A DNA stretch of 64,000 nt from positions 62,001 to 126,000 of the forward strand of contig NZ_VWOX01000015.1 in assembly GCF_008629675.1 (NCBI RefSeq), written 5' to 3'. Both the position numbers and the translations under genes were made by a program. This document shows, piece by piece, positions 9,085 to 18,201 of the stretch; position 1 is the stretch's first letter; the number at the start of each line of letters is the position of its first letter. Below the pieces are notes generated by a model, which saw only the letters and a program-made list of their open reading frames with translations, was not told the origin of the DNA and searched no databases. The DNA comes from Roseiconus nitratireducens. GTDB lineage: Bacteria > Planctomycetota > Planctomycetia > Pirellulales > Pirellulaceae.

Positions 9085-9999
9085 TCAATCCGGAAAAACC
9101 CTTTTGGGGCACCACCGGCCAGACTTGCGAACCAGAATCGCTTTCAACGCACCGCTGGGCGAGACGGCAACGCATTCTTCACTCGGGTCAGCCAACTCTC
9201 CCGCCCCCGGAACATGCTCGGGCGACAAACACAGACCATGGCTGAGACGCCGACAGTTGTCCTGATCGACCTGGATGGACGGCAAATGTGACACGCCTCG
9301 AATCGCCGGCACGAGCAGCGATTCCATGTCTTCGTTGCGCAAACGGTCCACGGCGACGGAATCCTCCAATTGGAAATCACCGATTCGGGTGCGACGCAGG
9401 GATGTCATCACTGCGGTCGTCCCAACCGCTCGCGCCAGATCCATGCCCAGGGTGCGGATGTAGGTGCCGGTGCCACAAACGATCTCGAGTGTCAGTTCCG
9501 GATAGTCGTACCGGACGACGTTCAACGAATCGATCTGGACCGTCCGCGTGGGTACCTGAACCGACTTGCCACGACGGGCCAAATCGTAGGCACGTTGGCC
9601 GCCGATTTTGATGGCGGAATACGCCGGAGGCGTCTGCTCGATCGAACCGGTCAATGACACGCAGGCATCTCGCAACGCCTGTTCATTCGGCCGCGGATGA
9701 TCCCGGTGAAGCGTCGGCTCGACCTCCATGTCGCCGGTCGGACTTTCGGCGGCCAGCCGGAAAGACCCGATGTACTGTTTGCTGACTTGGTGCACATACG
9801 GAACCAGTCGTGCCGCTGGCCCGACGCCAATCAGCAAGACGCCGTCGGCGAGGGGATCCAGCGTTCCGCAATGGCCGACTTTGGTTTTCCGCCCGCGCGG
9901 GTGCCCCTGAACGACCCCGCGCAGGCGCCCCTGAACGACATTCACCAGATCACGTGATGTGAATCCGACCGGTTTATCACAGTTGATGAATCCAAACAT
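9085..9999 (-). CDS. truB: tRNA pseudouridine(55) synthase TruB
   Basis: 304 residues. It converts U55 of the tRNA T-loop to pseudouridine. The N-terminus MFGFINCDKPVGFTS and the catalytic block KVGHCGTLDPLADGVL are diagnostic; Asp48 is the expected nucleophile. RAYDLARRG and CGTGTYIRTLGMDLA follow as in other TruB proteins. The frame is open upstream to 10122, but homology begins exactly at the ATG at 9999. The C-terminal about 70 residues fit a PUA-like tail. In many bacteria truB follows rbfA/infB; here it is isolated. Confidence 0.95.
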   Translation of the reverse strand: MFGFINCDKPVGFTSRDLVNVVQGRLRGVVQGHPRGRKTKVGHCGTLDPLADGVLLIGVGPAARLVPYVHQVSKQYIGSFRLAAESPTGDMEVEPTLHRDHPRPNEQALRDACVSLTGSIEQTPPAYSAIKIGGQRAYDLARRGKSVQVPTRTVQIDSLNVVRYDYPELTLEIVCGTGTYIRTLGMDLARAVGTTAVMTSLRRTRIGDFQLEDSVAVDRLRNEDMESLLVPAIRGVSHLPSIQVDQDNCRRLSHGLCLSPEHVPGAGELADPSEECVAVSPSGALKAILVRKSGRWCPKRVFPD

Positions 10000-10235
10000 G
10001 CCGACAGGAATCTTTTCCTCGGAATTTACACCACGGTGTGAAGAACGGGTTTCCGAGCGGAGCCGGAAAATGTCGATTGGTGGTCGCCCAACCGCAGCAC
10101 ATTGATCGTCCAGCCGCAGCACGTTGAACTCCGTGCAATCGCCTCATTCGTGACGGTCATGGTAAGCTACCCGCGCCACGGGGAACGCACGGTCTTCGCC
10201 GCGAAACAGCAAACACCACGCGAGAAAGAAATCAC

Positions 10236-10769
10236 ATGATGGACGAATCAACCGAACCGGACGAACCGTTGCTGCTACGTGGTGCCCGCTTCAATGTGCA
10301 TCGTCTATCGCTGATCGGCAAGGACGGCAAAACCTACCAGCGGGAGGTGGTCCGTCATCCCGGCGCCGTTGTCCTGTTACCGGTCCTTCCGGACGGACGC
10401 ATCGTGATGATCGAAAACGTGCGGCCCACGGTCCGCGAAACGCTCTTGGAGTTGCCGGCCGGGACTCGTGAACCCGGCGAACCGGCGGAATCCACCGCGG
10501 CCAGGGAACTGGTGGAAGAAACGGGCTATTCGGCTGGCAAGTTGGAACTGCTTCACGAATTCTATTCCGCCCCCGGGATCTGCGACGAGTTGATGCACCT
10601 GTATCTGGCAACGGAGTTGGTCGAAGGCGACCCGCACCGTGAAGCCACCGAATCGATCGTGAACCGCATCGCGACGCCCGCAGAGGTTTCACGCTGGATC
10701 GACGAAGCAAAAATTCGAGACGCAAAGACTCTGGTGGGACTGTACGCTTACCTCCGTCAAAAGGGTTAA
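10236..10769 (+). CDS. Nudix hydrolase (ADP-ribose pyrophosphatase-like)
   Basis: 177 residues with a perfect Nudix box, G-x5-E-x7-REUxEExGU, from Gly76 to Tyr98 (core RELVEETGY). Preceding residues (GAVVLLPVLPDGRIVMIENV) match ADP-sugar pyrophosphatases, in which the strand contributes to a dimeric active site. The likely reaction is hydrolysis of ADP-ribose or a related nucleoside diphosphate sugar using Mg2+. The aquaporin gene starts 3 nt after its stop, so the two are probably co-transcribed and translationally coupled. Confidence 0.9.
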   Translation: MMDESTEPDEPLLLRGARFNVHRLSLIGKDGKTYQREVVRHPGAVVLLPVLPDGRIVMIENVRPTVRETLLELPAGTREPGEPAESTAARELVEETGYSAGKLELLHEFYSAPGICDELMHLYLATELVEGDPHREATESIVNRIATPAEVSRWIDEAKIRDAKTLVGLYAYLRQKG

Positions 10770-10772
10770 CCG

Positions 10773-11465
10773 GTGGCTCTATCGCTTTCCAAGAGGTTCA
10801 TCGCGGAAGTCGTCGGGACCTATGCATTGGTGCTGTTCGGCTGTGGAGCCATGGCGGTCGATGCCGACACCGGCGTCCTGACTCACGTCGGCGTCGCGCT
10901 GACATGGGGGCTGGTCGTGATGGTCATGATTTTTTCGATCGGCAAGTTGAGCGGCGCCCACATGAACCCGGCCGTTTCGATCGCCTTCACGGTCCATGGT
11001 CGATTGCCGGGAAAGGATTGCTTCGCCTACGTAATCGCCCAATGCATCGGTGCCATCGCGGCAGCCGCCAGCATCAGGGCAGTGGTCGGAATCAATCAGG
11101 CGGACTTGGGAGCCACGACCACCGATCTCCACTATGCCGCCGGGTTGGGCGTCGAATTCATGATGTCGGCCGCGCTGATGATGGTCGTGATGGGAGTTTC
11201 CACGGGCGCGAAGGAAGAATCCATCACCGCGGCGATTGCCGTCGGCGCGACGATCGCAATGGAAGCGATGGTGGCCGGACCGTTGACCAAAGCGTCGATG
11301 AATCCCGCCCGCAGTCTGGGCCCCGCGCTGGTCAGCGGCGTGTGGGATCATTTCACGCTTTATCTCGCCGGCCCCATCTTCGGCGCCATCGCCGGTGCCC
11401 TGCTGTATCGCATCATGTCGCCGACCCCACCGCCATCCGATGCCGCTTCCGACACGTCGGATTGA
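10773..11465 (+). CDS. Aquaporin / MIP-family channel
   Basis: 230 residues and six hydrophobic segments. The two pore half-helices carry the canonical motifs: HMNPAVS (NPA at 65-67) and SMNPARS (NPA at 177-179). The Arg after the second NPA is the selectivity-filter arginine. It should let water, or small neutral solutes, cross the cytoplasmic membrane; AqpZ-like versus GlpF-like selectivity cannot be decided by eye. The start is a GTG at 10773, directly behind the Nudix gene. The C-terminus ends in a short Pro/Ser/Asp tail. Confidence 0.9.
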   Translation: MALSLSKRFIAEVVGTYALVLFGCGAMAVDADTGVLTHVGVALTWGLVVMVMIFSIGKLSGAHMNPAVSIAFTVHGRLPGKDCFAYVIAQCIGAIAAAASIRAVVGINQADLGATTTDLHYAAGLGVEFMMSAALMMVVMGVSTGAKEESITAAIAVGATIAMEAMVAGPLTKASMNPARSLGPALVSGVWDHFTLYLAGPIFGAIAGALLYRIMSPTPPPSDAASDTSD

Positions 11466-11510
11466 TGCCGCCTGACGTGACCGCGATCAGTTCCTTGGCC
11501 GCGACCGCGA

Positions 11511-12530
11511 TCAGGGCTGCAAATCAAAATCGCCACTGACATCCCGCCAAACGCTGTGGATGTGGTTGGCGGGATTGCCGGCCGCATCTGCCTGCGTGTT
11601 GACGAATTCGATCAGGAAACGTTTGCCGCGAATTCGGTAGTAGTGACCGATCCCCGGTTCGGTGGCTCCGGCCCAGGCAAAATGGATGTCGTCCCAGCCG
11701 TCCTCGCTGACCGCATCCCTGCGGGCTTGGGCGACCTTGTCAGCGACGGCATTGATGTAGACGTTGACCAGCTTTCGCAACGTCGCTTGACCGGTTTCAT
11801 CCAGGTCCGCGTAGGCGATGCCCACCAGTTCATCGGGTTGGACCTGCGGCTCGCCGGCAAACCGGATCTCCGCGGGAGCCTCTTCGGCGATCACGGCCAC
11901 CTCACGTTGTTGGTCGTCTAAAGATTGGACCAAGTCGAAAGCCAGTTGCTCTTCATCCTTCAGCACACGGGTTCCCTTGCCCAAAGGACCGGAGACTTCG
12001 CTCATGATGGTCGCCGGGTTCGCGGCAAAGAATTGGGGCGTGCTGTCAGCGACCTTCCCATCGCGAAAACTGAAATTCAACGACAGGTGGTGCCCTTCGA
12101 AACTGAACGCCCAGGGATCCTGGTCGCCCGGAGTTCCAAAAATGGTCACGTAGTACTTGTGCGGGTCGCGTTCCCACGTTCGACCTTCGCCTTCCAGTTC
12201 CCGCAAGACGCCTTCCAGCAACATGATGTTGCTGGCCTTGTCATAGCCGGCTTCGCTGAGCGCCGCCCGGACCAAACGCAGGGCCGCGACGCGTTGGGCA
12301 GAATTCATCTCCCGCAGCACCAGCCCCTTGCGAGTCTTCTTGGGGATGAAATGCCAATCGACACGTTTGTCGCTGTCGTAGGGCATCACCGCGACCGACT
12401 TTTGTTTCTCGTCCAACTGTTCCAGAAACGAATTGGCAAACGTCACGGCACGTTCACCAGGCTGGTCGGAAACTTTCAATCCGATCGCGGTGAGCGCGAG
12501 CAGAACGACGGCGACAGCGAAGACACGCAT
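11511..12530 (-). CDS. DUF3500 family secreted protein
   Basis: 339 residues. An N-terminal hydrophobic segment (MRVFAVAVVLLALTAIG) suggests export or membrane anchoring. The family fingerprint WAFSFEGHHLSLNF, plus GIAYADLDETGQATLRKLV and HFAWAGATEPGIGHYYRI, identifies DUF3500. Function of the family is not established. I chose the ATG at 12530 because AAGGG lies 9 nt upstream; an ATG at 12551 adds 7 residues. It is convergent with the aquaporin gene. Confidence 0.8.
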   Translation of the reverse strand: MRVFAVAVVLLALTAIGLKVSDQPGERAVTFANSFLEQLDEKQKSVAVMPYDSDKRVDWHFIPKKTRKGLVLREMNSAQRVAALRLVRAALSEAGYDKASNIMLLEGVLRELEGEGRTWERDPHKYYVTIFGTPGDQDPWAFSFEGHHLSLNFSFRDGKVADSTPQFFAANPATIMSEVSGPLGKGTRVLKDEEQLAFDLVQSLDDQQREVAVIAEEAPAEIRFAGEPQVQPDELVGIAYADLDETGQATLRKLVNVYINAVADKVAQARRDAVSEDGWDDIHFAWAGATEPGIGHYYRIRGKRFLIEFVNTQADAAGNPANHIHSVWRDVSGDFDLQP

Positions 12531-12821
12531 GGGGATGAACCCTTGATTCATGAGGGAGGTGGGATGTGGGACCAATTCGGAGGGAACGAGAGTTTAGCGA
12601 AATCCGGTCGGTGTTGCGTGCCCCGCGCGGGCGAATTGCCTGCGATTTCATGTCCGGCCATCGCAGCGGACTCACCCTGGATATGACTTTGTCGCTCCGA
12701 AACCCTTGCGTCGGCCGTCACGGCCGCTCACGATAATCACATCCTTCCTTTCAACCGGTCGCATCGGCGGCCGACCGGCGGCCTCCCATGCCCCGGCATC
12801 CTTGCTCATTCGAGAATCACC

Positions 12822-14477
12822 GTGATCGGCATCATCAAGCTTGGCACCGACGTCCCTAACGGTCCGCGTCCCGGACTACTTGTGTGGGGCCTCGCTGTTC
12901 TGGTCTCGACTTTCTGGCACAGCCCTGATGCCCACGCGAAACGCCCCAACATCCTGGTGGCGGTTTCCGACGACCAGTCCTACCCACACGCCTCCGCCTA
13001 CGGTGATCCGGCGGCTCGGACACCCAACTTCGACCGCGTGGCGAAGTCCGGCGTCCTGTTCACCAACGCCTTCACCCCGGCTCCCGGATGCAGTCCCATG
13101 CGGGCGGCCTTCTTGACCGGTCGCGAGATCTGGCAAAACCGTGAAGCCGGTACCCACGCCAGCTATTTTCCCGCCGACCTTCCGGTCTACCCCGCCCAGC
13201 TGAAAGCGGCCGGCTACCACGTCGGCATGACCGGTAAAGGTTGGGGACCGGGGAAAGCGGTCGGCTGGCCCCACAATCCGGCCGGCGAGGCATATTCGAA
13301 ACGAAAGATGAAGTCGCCTGCAGGGATTTCGTCCAACGATTACGCCGCGAACTTCCAAGACTTCTTGCAAGCCCGTGATGCGGACCAGCCCTTTTGTTTT
13401 TGGTACGGGGCCACGGAGCCACACCGCGGCTTTGGCGCCGGGTTGGGTCAGGAGAATGGGATCGCCCCCGATCAAGTCACGGTGCCGGGATTCCTTCCCG
13501 ACAATTCCGTCGTCCGGAATGACCTGGCGGATTACCTGTACGAAATCGAATGGTTCGACACACACTTGGGGCGGATGCTGGATGCGTTGCAAGAAGCGGG
13601 CGAGTTGGAGAACACGCTGGTCATCGTGACCAGCGACAATGGAATGTCGTTTCCGCGCGCCAAGGCCAACCTGTACGAGTACGGAATTCACATGCCGCTG
13701 GCGATTGCCTGGCCAACGAAGATTCCGGCCGAACAAACCGTCGACGACCTGGTCAGCCTGATCGACGTGACGCAGTTGATATTCGAAGCCGCCGAGGTGT
13801 CACCGGAACAGGCGGAGCAGATGCCCGGTGTGAAGTTGTTGACGACGTTGACCGCCCAGGCCGCCCAACGCGAACCACTTCGTCGCGCAGTCTTCAGCGG
13901 ACGCGAACGTCATTCCTCATCGCGATTTCGAACGTTGGGCTACCCCTGCCGTTGCCTCCGCAGCGAACGTTACCTGTACATTCGCAACTTTGCCCCGGAG
14001 CGGTATCCGGCCGGTGCGCCGCAAAAGTACGCCCAAGCCCGTTTTGACGATGCCGGGAAACTGGTCGAATCGCGACTGGGACCGCAAGACGGCGGCTACC
14101 ACGACATCGATGCCTGCCCCACGCTCAGCTGGATGATCGAGCACAAGGACCAGCCGGACGTTGGACGCTTGTTGGATGCTGCCACCGGATTGCGTCCCGC
14201 GGAAGAACTTTATGACATCACCCGTGATCCGGCCTGCATGAACAACCTTGCCGGTCAGCCGCAATCCGCCAGCGTGCAAAGTGAATTGTCGCAACAATTG
14301 ACGGACTACCTGCAACGCACGGGCGACGTCCGGGTGACCCGCCCGGCGGAAGCTGACGTGTGGGAAACCTACCCGCGCGTGAGCGGATTGCGATGGTTCC
14401 CCGAACCCCAATGGGCCAAGGAGCATCCAGAGAAAGTTCCCCAGCAACCGTGGTTGGAAGAACGTCGTCCGCACTAG
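12822..14477 (+). CDS. Secreted sulfatase (formylglycine-dependent)
   Basis: 551 residues. A signal region at about 18-39 is followed by RPNILVAVSDDQSYPHAS, the metal-binding start of the sulfatase fold. The active-site consensus CSPMR is at 90-94; Cys90 should be converted to formylglycine by a maturase (not in this window). Later motifs are TPNFDRVAKSGVLFTNAF, KAAGYHVGMTGKGW and VIVTSDNGMSFPRAK. It should hydrolyse a sulfate ester on an extracellular polysaccharide; substrate unknown. Start is the GTG at 12822, with no better ATG nearby. Pirellulaceae typically carry very many sulfatases. Confidence 0.9.
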   Translation: MIGIIKLGTDVPNGPRPGLLVWGLAVLVSTFWHSPDAHAKRPNILVAVSDDQSYPHASAYGDPAARTPNFDRVAKSGVLFTNAFTPAPGCSPMRAAFLTGREIWQNREAGTHASYFPADLPVYPAQLKAAGYHVGMTGKGWGPGKAVGWPHNPAGEAYSKRKMKSPAGISSNDYAANFQDFLQARDADQPFCFWYGATEPHRGFGAGLGQENGIAPDQVTVPGFLPDNSVVRNDLADYLYEIEWFDTHLGRMLDALQEAGELENTLVIVTSDNGMSFPRAKANLYEYGIHMPLAIAWPTKIPAEQTVDDLVSLIDVTQLIFEAAEVSPEQAEQMPGVKLLTTLTAQAAQREPLRRAVFSGRERHSSSRFRTLGYPCRCLRSERYLYIRNFAPERYPAGAPQKYAQARFDDAGKLVESRLGPQDGGYHDIDACPTLSWMIEHKDQPDVGRLLDAATGLRPAEELYDITRDPACMNNLAGQPQSASVQSELSQQLTDYLQRTGDVRVTRPAEADVWETYPRVSGLRWFPEPQWAKEHPEKVPQQPWLEERRPH

Positions 14478-14483
14478 CTGGAC

Positions 14484-14513
14484 AGCGCCACGTTGCGGGA
14501 GCCACGTGGCGCT
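14484..14513. terminator. Hairpin between convergent sulfatase and pseudokinase genes
   Basis: AGCGCCACG (14484-14492) pairs perfectly with CGTGGCGCT (14505-14513) across a 12-nt loop, just after the sulfatase stop. There is only a short T-run (near 14523) and not immediately adjacent, so terminator function is a guess. A 15-bp direct repeat (TGGCACTCTGTCCAG) follows at about 14563-14593. Confidence 0.4.
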
Positions 14514-14634
14514 AGCCGCGGATTTTCTCGCATCGACCGGCGGCTGGCGCCTTGCCGCCCATGGCACTCTGTCCAGTGGCACTCTGTCCAGCGAGCAATG
14601 CCCGCTGGCACGTTCGACCGTCTTTCGCCGGCGC

Positions 14635-16005
14635 TCAACCGCTTTGCCACCAGCGCCGCTTGGTTTGCGTGCTGACGCCGTCGGACCAAGCCTGTAACTT
14701 CTCCCCGATGATCGCGCATCCGTCCGGTGCCGACGGATCGACCCCACCGACAATCTCCAGCAATTGGTCGCGCGTTCGCGGCTCCCAAACACCCATACAA
14801 ACGGCAACGACAAGACGCAACATCCCCACGGTGTCATGCCGAATCCGGGTTGTCAGAAATGTCGAGGGGTCTTGCTTCCAGCAAGCAAGATCATGAGACC
14901 AGCCGCCCACGCTGGACGCCGCATCCACCAAATTCAGGCGGCCATCATGATCGCGAATCAGATTCGCCGCGATCACATTTCCGTGCGTGGCTCCGCCACG
15001 ATGCGCCGCGGCCAAGGCAAAAGCAATTCGAGACAAATCTTCGAAGGCGGCTGCTGCATCGGTTGGATCGCACGACTCCGGCGTGACGTACGCACCGCCG
15101 AAGATCCAGGGTCGGACAACGGCCAAATGACCGTTGTTGATCGCCGCAATCCGAGGTGCGATCCAGGCCGGATGGAGCACTCGGCTGGTCGCTTCGCACA
15201 GATCCAGGATTTGTGTCCGTTGAGCCTTGTCGACCGTCGGCGGCAACGGCAAGATTTTCATCGCGACCGCGTCTCCGCGATCGGCGTCCCGCCCTTTGAC
15301 CAACCAGTACCGTCGCCCTTCGACCTGGCCGGTTGCGACGCAACGGGCCCCGACCATCCAGGCGGGCGGTTTGATCGGAATCGGGACATCGATCGAGTCG
15401 TCTTCCGTTTCGTCGTTTCGCACGGTGACCGACTTTGCATCGGCAACCGTCAGGTCCCGATGCACGCTGAAATCCCCGCTCAAATCATCGATGCCCAGGA
15501 CCGCGTGTGGATCTGGATTCGGACCCGCGCCAAGCGAGACTGGCCCAGGCGAAAGTGATGATGCTGCCGGCGAAAGCGATTCGTCGGGTAAGAGCTTGCC
15601 GCCGGACAGGTGTTGCCCCAACTGCATCAGTTGGCCAATGGGTTCGATCAAGTCCGGAAAACGGTCCTGCCAGCGGTCCCGCGGCAGTTCCCGTGCGGTT
15701 TCACGGCGCACACACAATTCAGCATCAATCAGATCCAGCCGGTAATCATCGCGGACCGCCAGCTCCGGGAATTGCTGCAAGTAGTCTTCCACGCGTACAT
15801 CGCACCCTCGCCGGCGAAGCGCGATCAGGTCCACGCAGGCCAGTTCGATCCACTGGTCCCGTGACAGGGAACGGTCACCGATCAAGTCGCGCAGTGCGGT
15901 CGCCTGCTGGACTTGTCGCGTTCGTTCCAGCCAGCCGATCAAGTCTTCGACCGAGGCGTTCGGTGGCGGGGCGACCACCGGCGGTGGCGAACGATCATTC
16001 ATCAT
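14635..16005 (-). CDS. Serine/threonine protein kinase-like protein (probable pseudokinase)
   Basis: 456 residues. The N-terminal third has the pattern EDYLQQFPEL and DRWQDRFPDLIEPIGQL, which I associate with the front of planctomycete Ser/Thr kinases. The C-terminal about 230 residues look kinase-like: AVAMKILPLP holds the ATP-binding lysine (Lys250). The catalytic-loop HRDxKxxN reads HGNVIAANLI (His341, Asp replaced by Asn), and the DFG position reads VDAA (about 360). This predicts loss of catalysis. There is no transmembrane tail. The start (ATG 16005, or 16002) lies inside the end of the sigma-factor gene, so the two are translationally coupled. Confidence 0.7.
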   Translation of the reverse strand: MMNDRSPPPVVAPPPNASVEDLIGWLERTRQVQQATALRDLIGDRSLSRDQWIELACVDLIALRRRGCDVRVEDYLQQFPELAVRDDYRLDLIDAELCVRRETARELPRDRWQDRFPDLIEPIGQLMQLGQHLSGGKLLPDESLSPAASSLSPGPVSLGAGPNPDPHAVLGIDDLSGDFSVHRDLTVADAKSVTVRNDETEDDSIDVPIPIKPPAWMVGARCVATGQVEGRRYWLVKGRDADRGDAVAMKILPLPPTVDKAQRTQILDLCEATSRVLHPAWIAPRIAAINNGHLAVVRPWIFGGAYVTPESCDPTDAAAAFEDLSRIAFALAAAHRGGATHGNVIAANLIRDHDGRLNLVDAASSVGGWSHDLACWKQDPSTFLTTRIRHDTVGMLRLVVAVCMGVWEPRTRDQLLEIVGGVDPSAPDGCAIIGEKLQAWSDGVSTQTKRRWWQSG

Positions 16006-16627
16006 GGAAGTCTCGCAGACCGATTTCTTCGCGGGCGCGATCCAACGCCCGACGGACTCGCATCCGAGCGGTGTCCGGTTTGACGCCCAAGCGTCTTCCG
16101 ATTTCGTTCCAGTCATGATTCTTTAACATCATGTCGATCGCCAACGCATCGGAATCCCCCAGAATCGAACGCACGCGATCGGCCACCTCGCGTCGCAACG
16201 CGATCTGACTGGGCGACGATTCCTGACCACGCAATCGGATCTCGTCCACCGGGGTGCCCTCGTTGCGACGGAAATCGCGACAGTGCCGAGCCAGGGTTCG
16301 GAAGGTGTCGACGACTTCGTTGTCGATCGCCCTCAGGATGTAGGACAAAACGTCATCCGCCGTGAACGATGCCGCCTCCTCCCGCTTGGCCAAATCGACC
16401 ATGACTTCATTGCAAATGTCCATCGATTCCGTCTGACCGGACAGCCCGTATTGCCGCAAACGCGTCCTGGCGCGCCTCCGCAACTGGCTGCCGAAATTCT
16501 GCCAGATCGCTTCCAACGAGGCCTGGTTGGCTTGCTTCCCCGGTTGATTCCCCGAGGCCGCCCCGTCTCCGGTCTCGCGGGGTGTCGGCTGGGATGATGG
16601 GGAATCGGATTGAGAAGACGGACGCAT
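15995..16627 (-). CDS. ECF-type RNA polymerase sigma factor
   Basis: 210 residues. After a Ser/Pro/Gln-rich N-terminal about 35 residues, region 2 is recognisable (LRRRARTRLRQYGLSG, DICNEVMVDLAKRE, YILRAIDNEVVDTFR). Region 4 is at the C-terminus (ALAIDMMLKNHDWNEIGRRL, then KPDTARMRVRRALDRARE). The ATG at 16627 is used; a GTG at 16639 would add 4 residues. Its last codons overlap the kinase-like gene by 11 bp. In Planctomycetota many ECF sigma factors are genetically linked to Ser/Thr kinases that are thought to control them; no anti-sigma factor is visible here. Confidence 0.88.
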   Translation of the reverse strand: MRPSSQSDSPSSQPTPRETGDGAASGNQPGKQANQASLEAIWQNFGSQLRRRARTRLRQYGLSGQTESMDICNEVMVDLAKREEAASFTADDVLSYILRAIDNEVVDTFRTLARHCRDFRRNEGTPVDEIRLRGQESSPSQIALRREVADRVRSILGDSDALAIDMMLKNHDWNEIGRRLGVKPDTARMRVRRALDRAREEIGLRDFHDE

Positions 16628-16724
16628 CAAACGCACCACGTTCGACGAGAGAAATGACTGGTGTGGTGGCAGCGAGGCGGCAAACCGAAGTGCTCACCAA
16701 GGATCAACCGCTGCCCTGGCAGGG

Positions 16725-17306
16725 TCAATCCCCGCGCCCATCGACTTCGGACCGATTCACTTCGGCCCCATTCACTTTGGCGGAGGAGGATTCGATCGCC
16801 GAAGGGTCGGACAACCGCGCGTGCGAATGTTCCCATTGCTTGGCCCCCACGATGACGACCACGCCCACGATCAATAATAGCGTCCCCAGCAACCGCAGCG
16901 GTGACACCGGGGCCCGGGGATTGCCCAGCAGCCCGTAGTGATCCAGGAACAGTGCCGCCACGGTCTGGCCGGTCATCACCGCAGCGAACCAGGGCAGCGA
17001 GCCGACTTTGGGCACCCAAAACAATGACGTGCTGACCATCACCACCCCGATCGCGCCGCCGCCCCAAACCCACCACGGCAATGACGCCGGCGGCTGCAGG
17101 AATCGAGGCGGAAAGCCTCCGCCGACCGTCACCGTCAGCACCAACAACAACGCAGTTCCGCTGGCAAAGGAGATCAGTGAAGCCTGCAACGGATGAGCGA
17201 CGTTGCGGCCCAAGGTTCCGTTGACACTCGGTTGGGCACCGAGCAGCCCACCGGCCAGCAATCCGACACCCACAGCGACCAGCAGCAACGTCGTCGCCTG
17301 GCTCAA
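16725..17306 (-). CDS. YdcZ/DUF606-type DMT superfamily transporter
   Basis: 193 residues with about five hydrophobic helices (from TTLLLVAVGVGLLAGGLLGA to LLGTLLLIVGVVVIVGAKQ). GAQPSVNGTLGR near the start is the DUF606 hallmark. The C-terminal about 35 residues are a soluble Ser/Glu tail. I propose the TTG at 17306, whose last two bases begin the TGA stop of panD (overlap TTGA). The open frame runs to 17687, but that part is antisense-like. Family members are small-molecule exporters of largely unknown substrate. Last gene of the overlapping cluster. Confidence 0.75.
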   Translation of the reverse strand: MSQATTLLLVAVGVGLLAGGLLGAQPSVNGTLGRNVAHPLQASLISFASGTALLLVLTVTVGGGFPPRFLQPPASLPWWVWGGGAIGVVMVSTSLFWVPKVGSLPWFAAVMTGQTVAALFLDHYGLLGNPRAPVSPLRLLGTLLLIVGVVVIVGAKQWEHSHARLSDPSAIESSSAKVNGAEVNRSEVDGRGD

Positions 17307-17827
17307 GTGAACTGTCGGCGGCTGGAGTCGTCGGTCAGGTCGCTGGCGGGGGGAAGTTTGGGCGAAGTTCCGGCGCCGGACGGCGGAGGGCTCGTCGACC
17401 GATCCCCATCGCTGCCAGAGATGCTGCCGGGATCCGACCGCCGCTGCGGCCCAGGCACTTCCGGTCCGCTGTGGGTGATGCGGTTTTGTTCGTCCACGAA
17501 AATCAGACGCGGCCGATGCTGCTTGAGCTGTTCGGTCGTCATGAACGCGTAGGCGGCAATGATCACGCGATCCCCGGGCTGGATCAGGTGGGCCGCGGCC
17601 CCGTTGGCGCACACGTCGTTGGATCCGGGAAGCCCGCTGATCGCGTAGGTTTCCAACCGTGTGCCGCGAGTCACGTTCCAGACACAAACCGACTCGTACG
17701 GAGCGATATCGGCGGCCTGGAGCAGTTCGGGCGGAATCGTGATGCTGCCCTCGTAGTCCACATTGGCCTCGGAGATCGTGGCACGGTGGATCTTGGCGGA
17801 CAGCACTTTGCGCAATGGTCCGGTCAT
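17303..17827 (-). CDS. panD: Aspartate 1-decarboxylase PanD with C-terminal extension
   Basis: 174 residues. It makes beta-alanine from aspartate for pantothenate/CoA synthesis. The core matches PanD: MTGPLRKVLSAKIHRATIS, then DYEGSITIP, where the proenzyme self-cleaves between Gly27 and Ser28 to form the pyruvoyl group. NVTRGTRLETYAI, NGAAAHLIQPGDRVIIAAYA and the C-terminal strand follow. The usual enzyme is about 120-130 aa; here about 45 extra residues rich in Pro, Ser, Gly and Asp follow, with no recognised fold. The start overlaps the receiver stop (ATGA), and the end overlaps the transporter start. Confidence 0.93.
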   Translation of the reverse strand: MTGPLRKVLSAKIHRATISEANVDYEGSITIPPELLQAADIAPYESVCVWNVTRGTRLETYAISGLPGSNDVCANGAAAHLIQPGDRVIIAAYAFMTTEQLKQHRPRLIFVDEQNRITHSGPEVPGPQRRSDPGSISGSDGDRSTSPPPSGAGTSPKLPPASDLTDDSSRRQFT

Positions 17828-18201
17828 GTTCCCAGGTAGGGTTGAAGTAATTCGGCGGTCGCGTTGTCCCGCAAAGCGAGTTTGCCGAAACCTCGCACGC
17901 AACCCGCCTGCATGGCGGATTGCTGGTGTTCTTCGTAATTCGTGACCAACATCACCGGGACATCACCCACATCCTCTGCGGACTTGATCTGGCGGACGAC
18001 CTCGATTCCGTCGGAATAGTCACGGTCCAGTTTGCGATTGACCGTGACCAGTGCCACGTCGCTGCGTTGCCGCAGCAGCTTCAACGTTTCCTCCGCGTCG
18101 TGCGTCTGCACGACGACGGCATCAAAGTTGGCGGTGACGAACTGTCGAATCGAGTGAAAGTCAGGACCACAATTGCCGCAATCGACAACGGTTTTCGTCA
18201 T
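17824..18201 (-). CDS. Receiver-like (CheY fold) protein lacking the phosphoacceptor aspartate
   Basis: 125 residues, the length of a single receiver domain. Fold cues are an N-terminal strand, ATLKLLRQRSDVALVTV-like helix/strand spacing, DGIEVVRQIKSAED, PVMLVTNYEEHQQSAMQAG and the conserved-type Lys in GFGKLAL. At the position where the phosphorylated Asp is expected the sequence reads LVTVNRK, so Thr53/Asn55 replaces it. It is therefore probably a phosphorylation-independent receiver. Start and stop overlap the neighbouring genes by 4 nt (ATGA at both junctions), placing it between the PQQ lipoprotein and PanD. Confidence 0.72.
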   Translation of the reverse strand: MTKTVVDCGNCGPDFHSIRQFVTANFDAVVVQTHDAEETLKLLRQRSDVALVTVNRKLDRDYSDGIEVVRQIKSAEDVGDVPVMLVTNYEEHQQSAMQAGCVRGFGKLALRDNATAELLQPYLGT

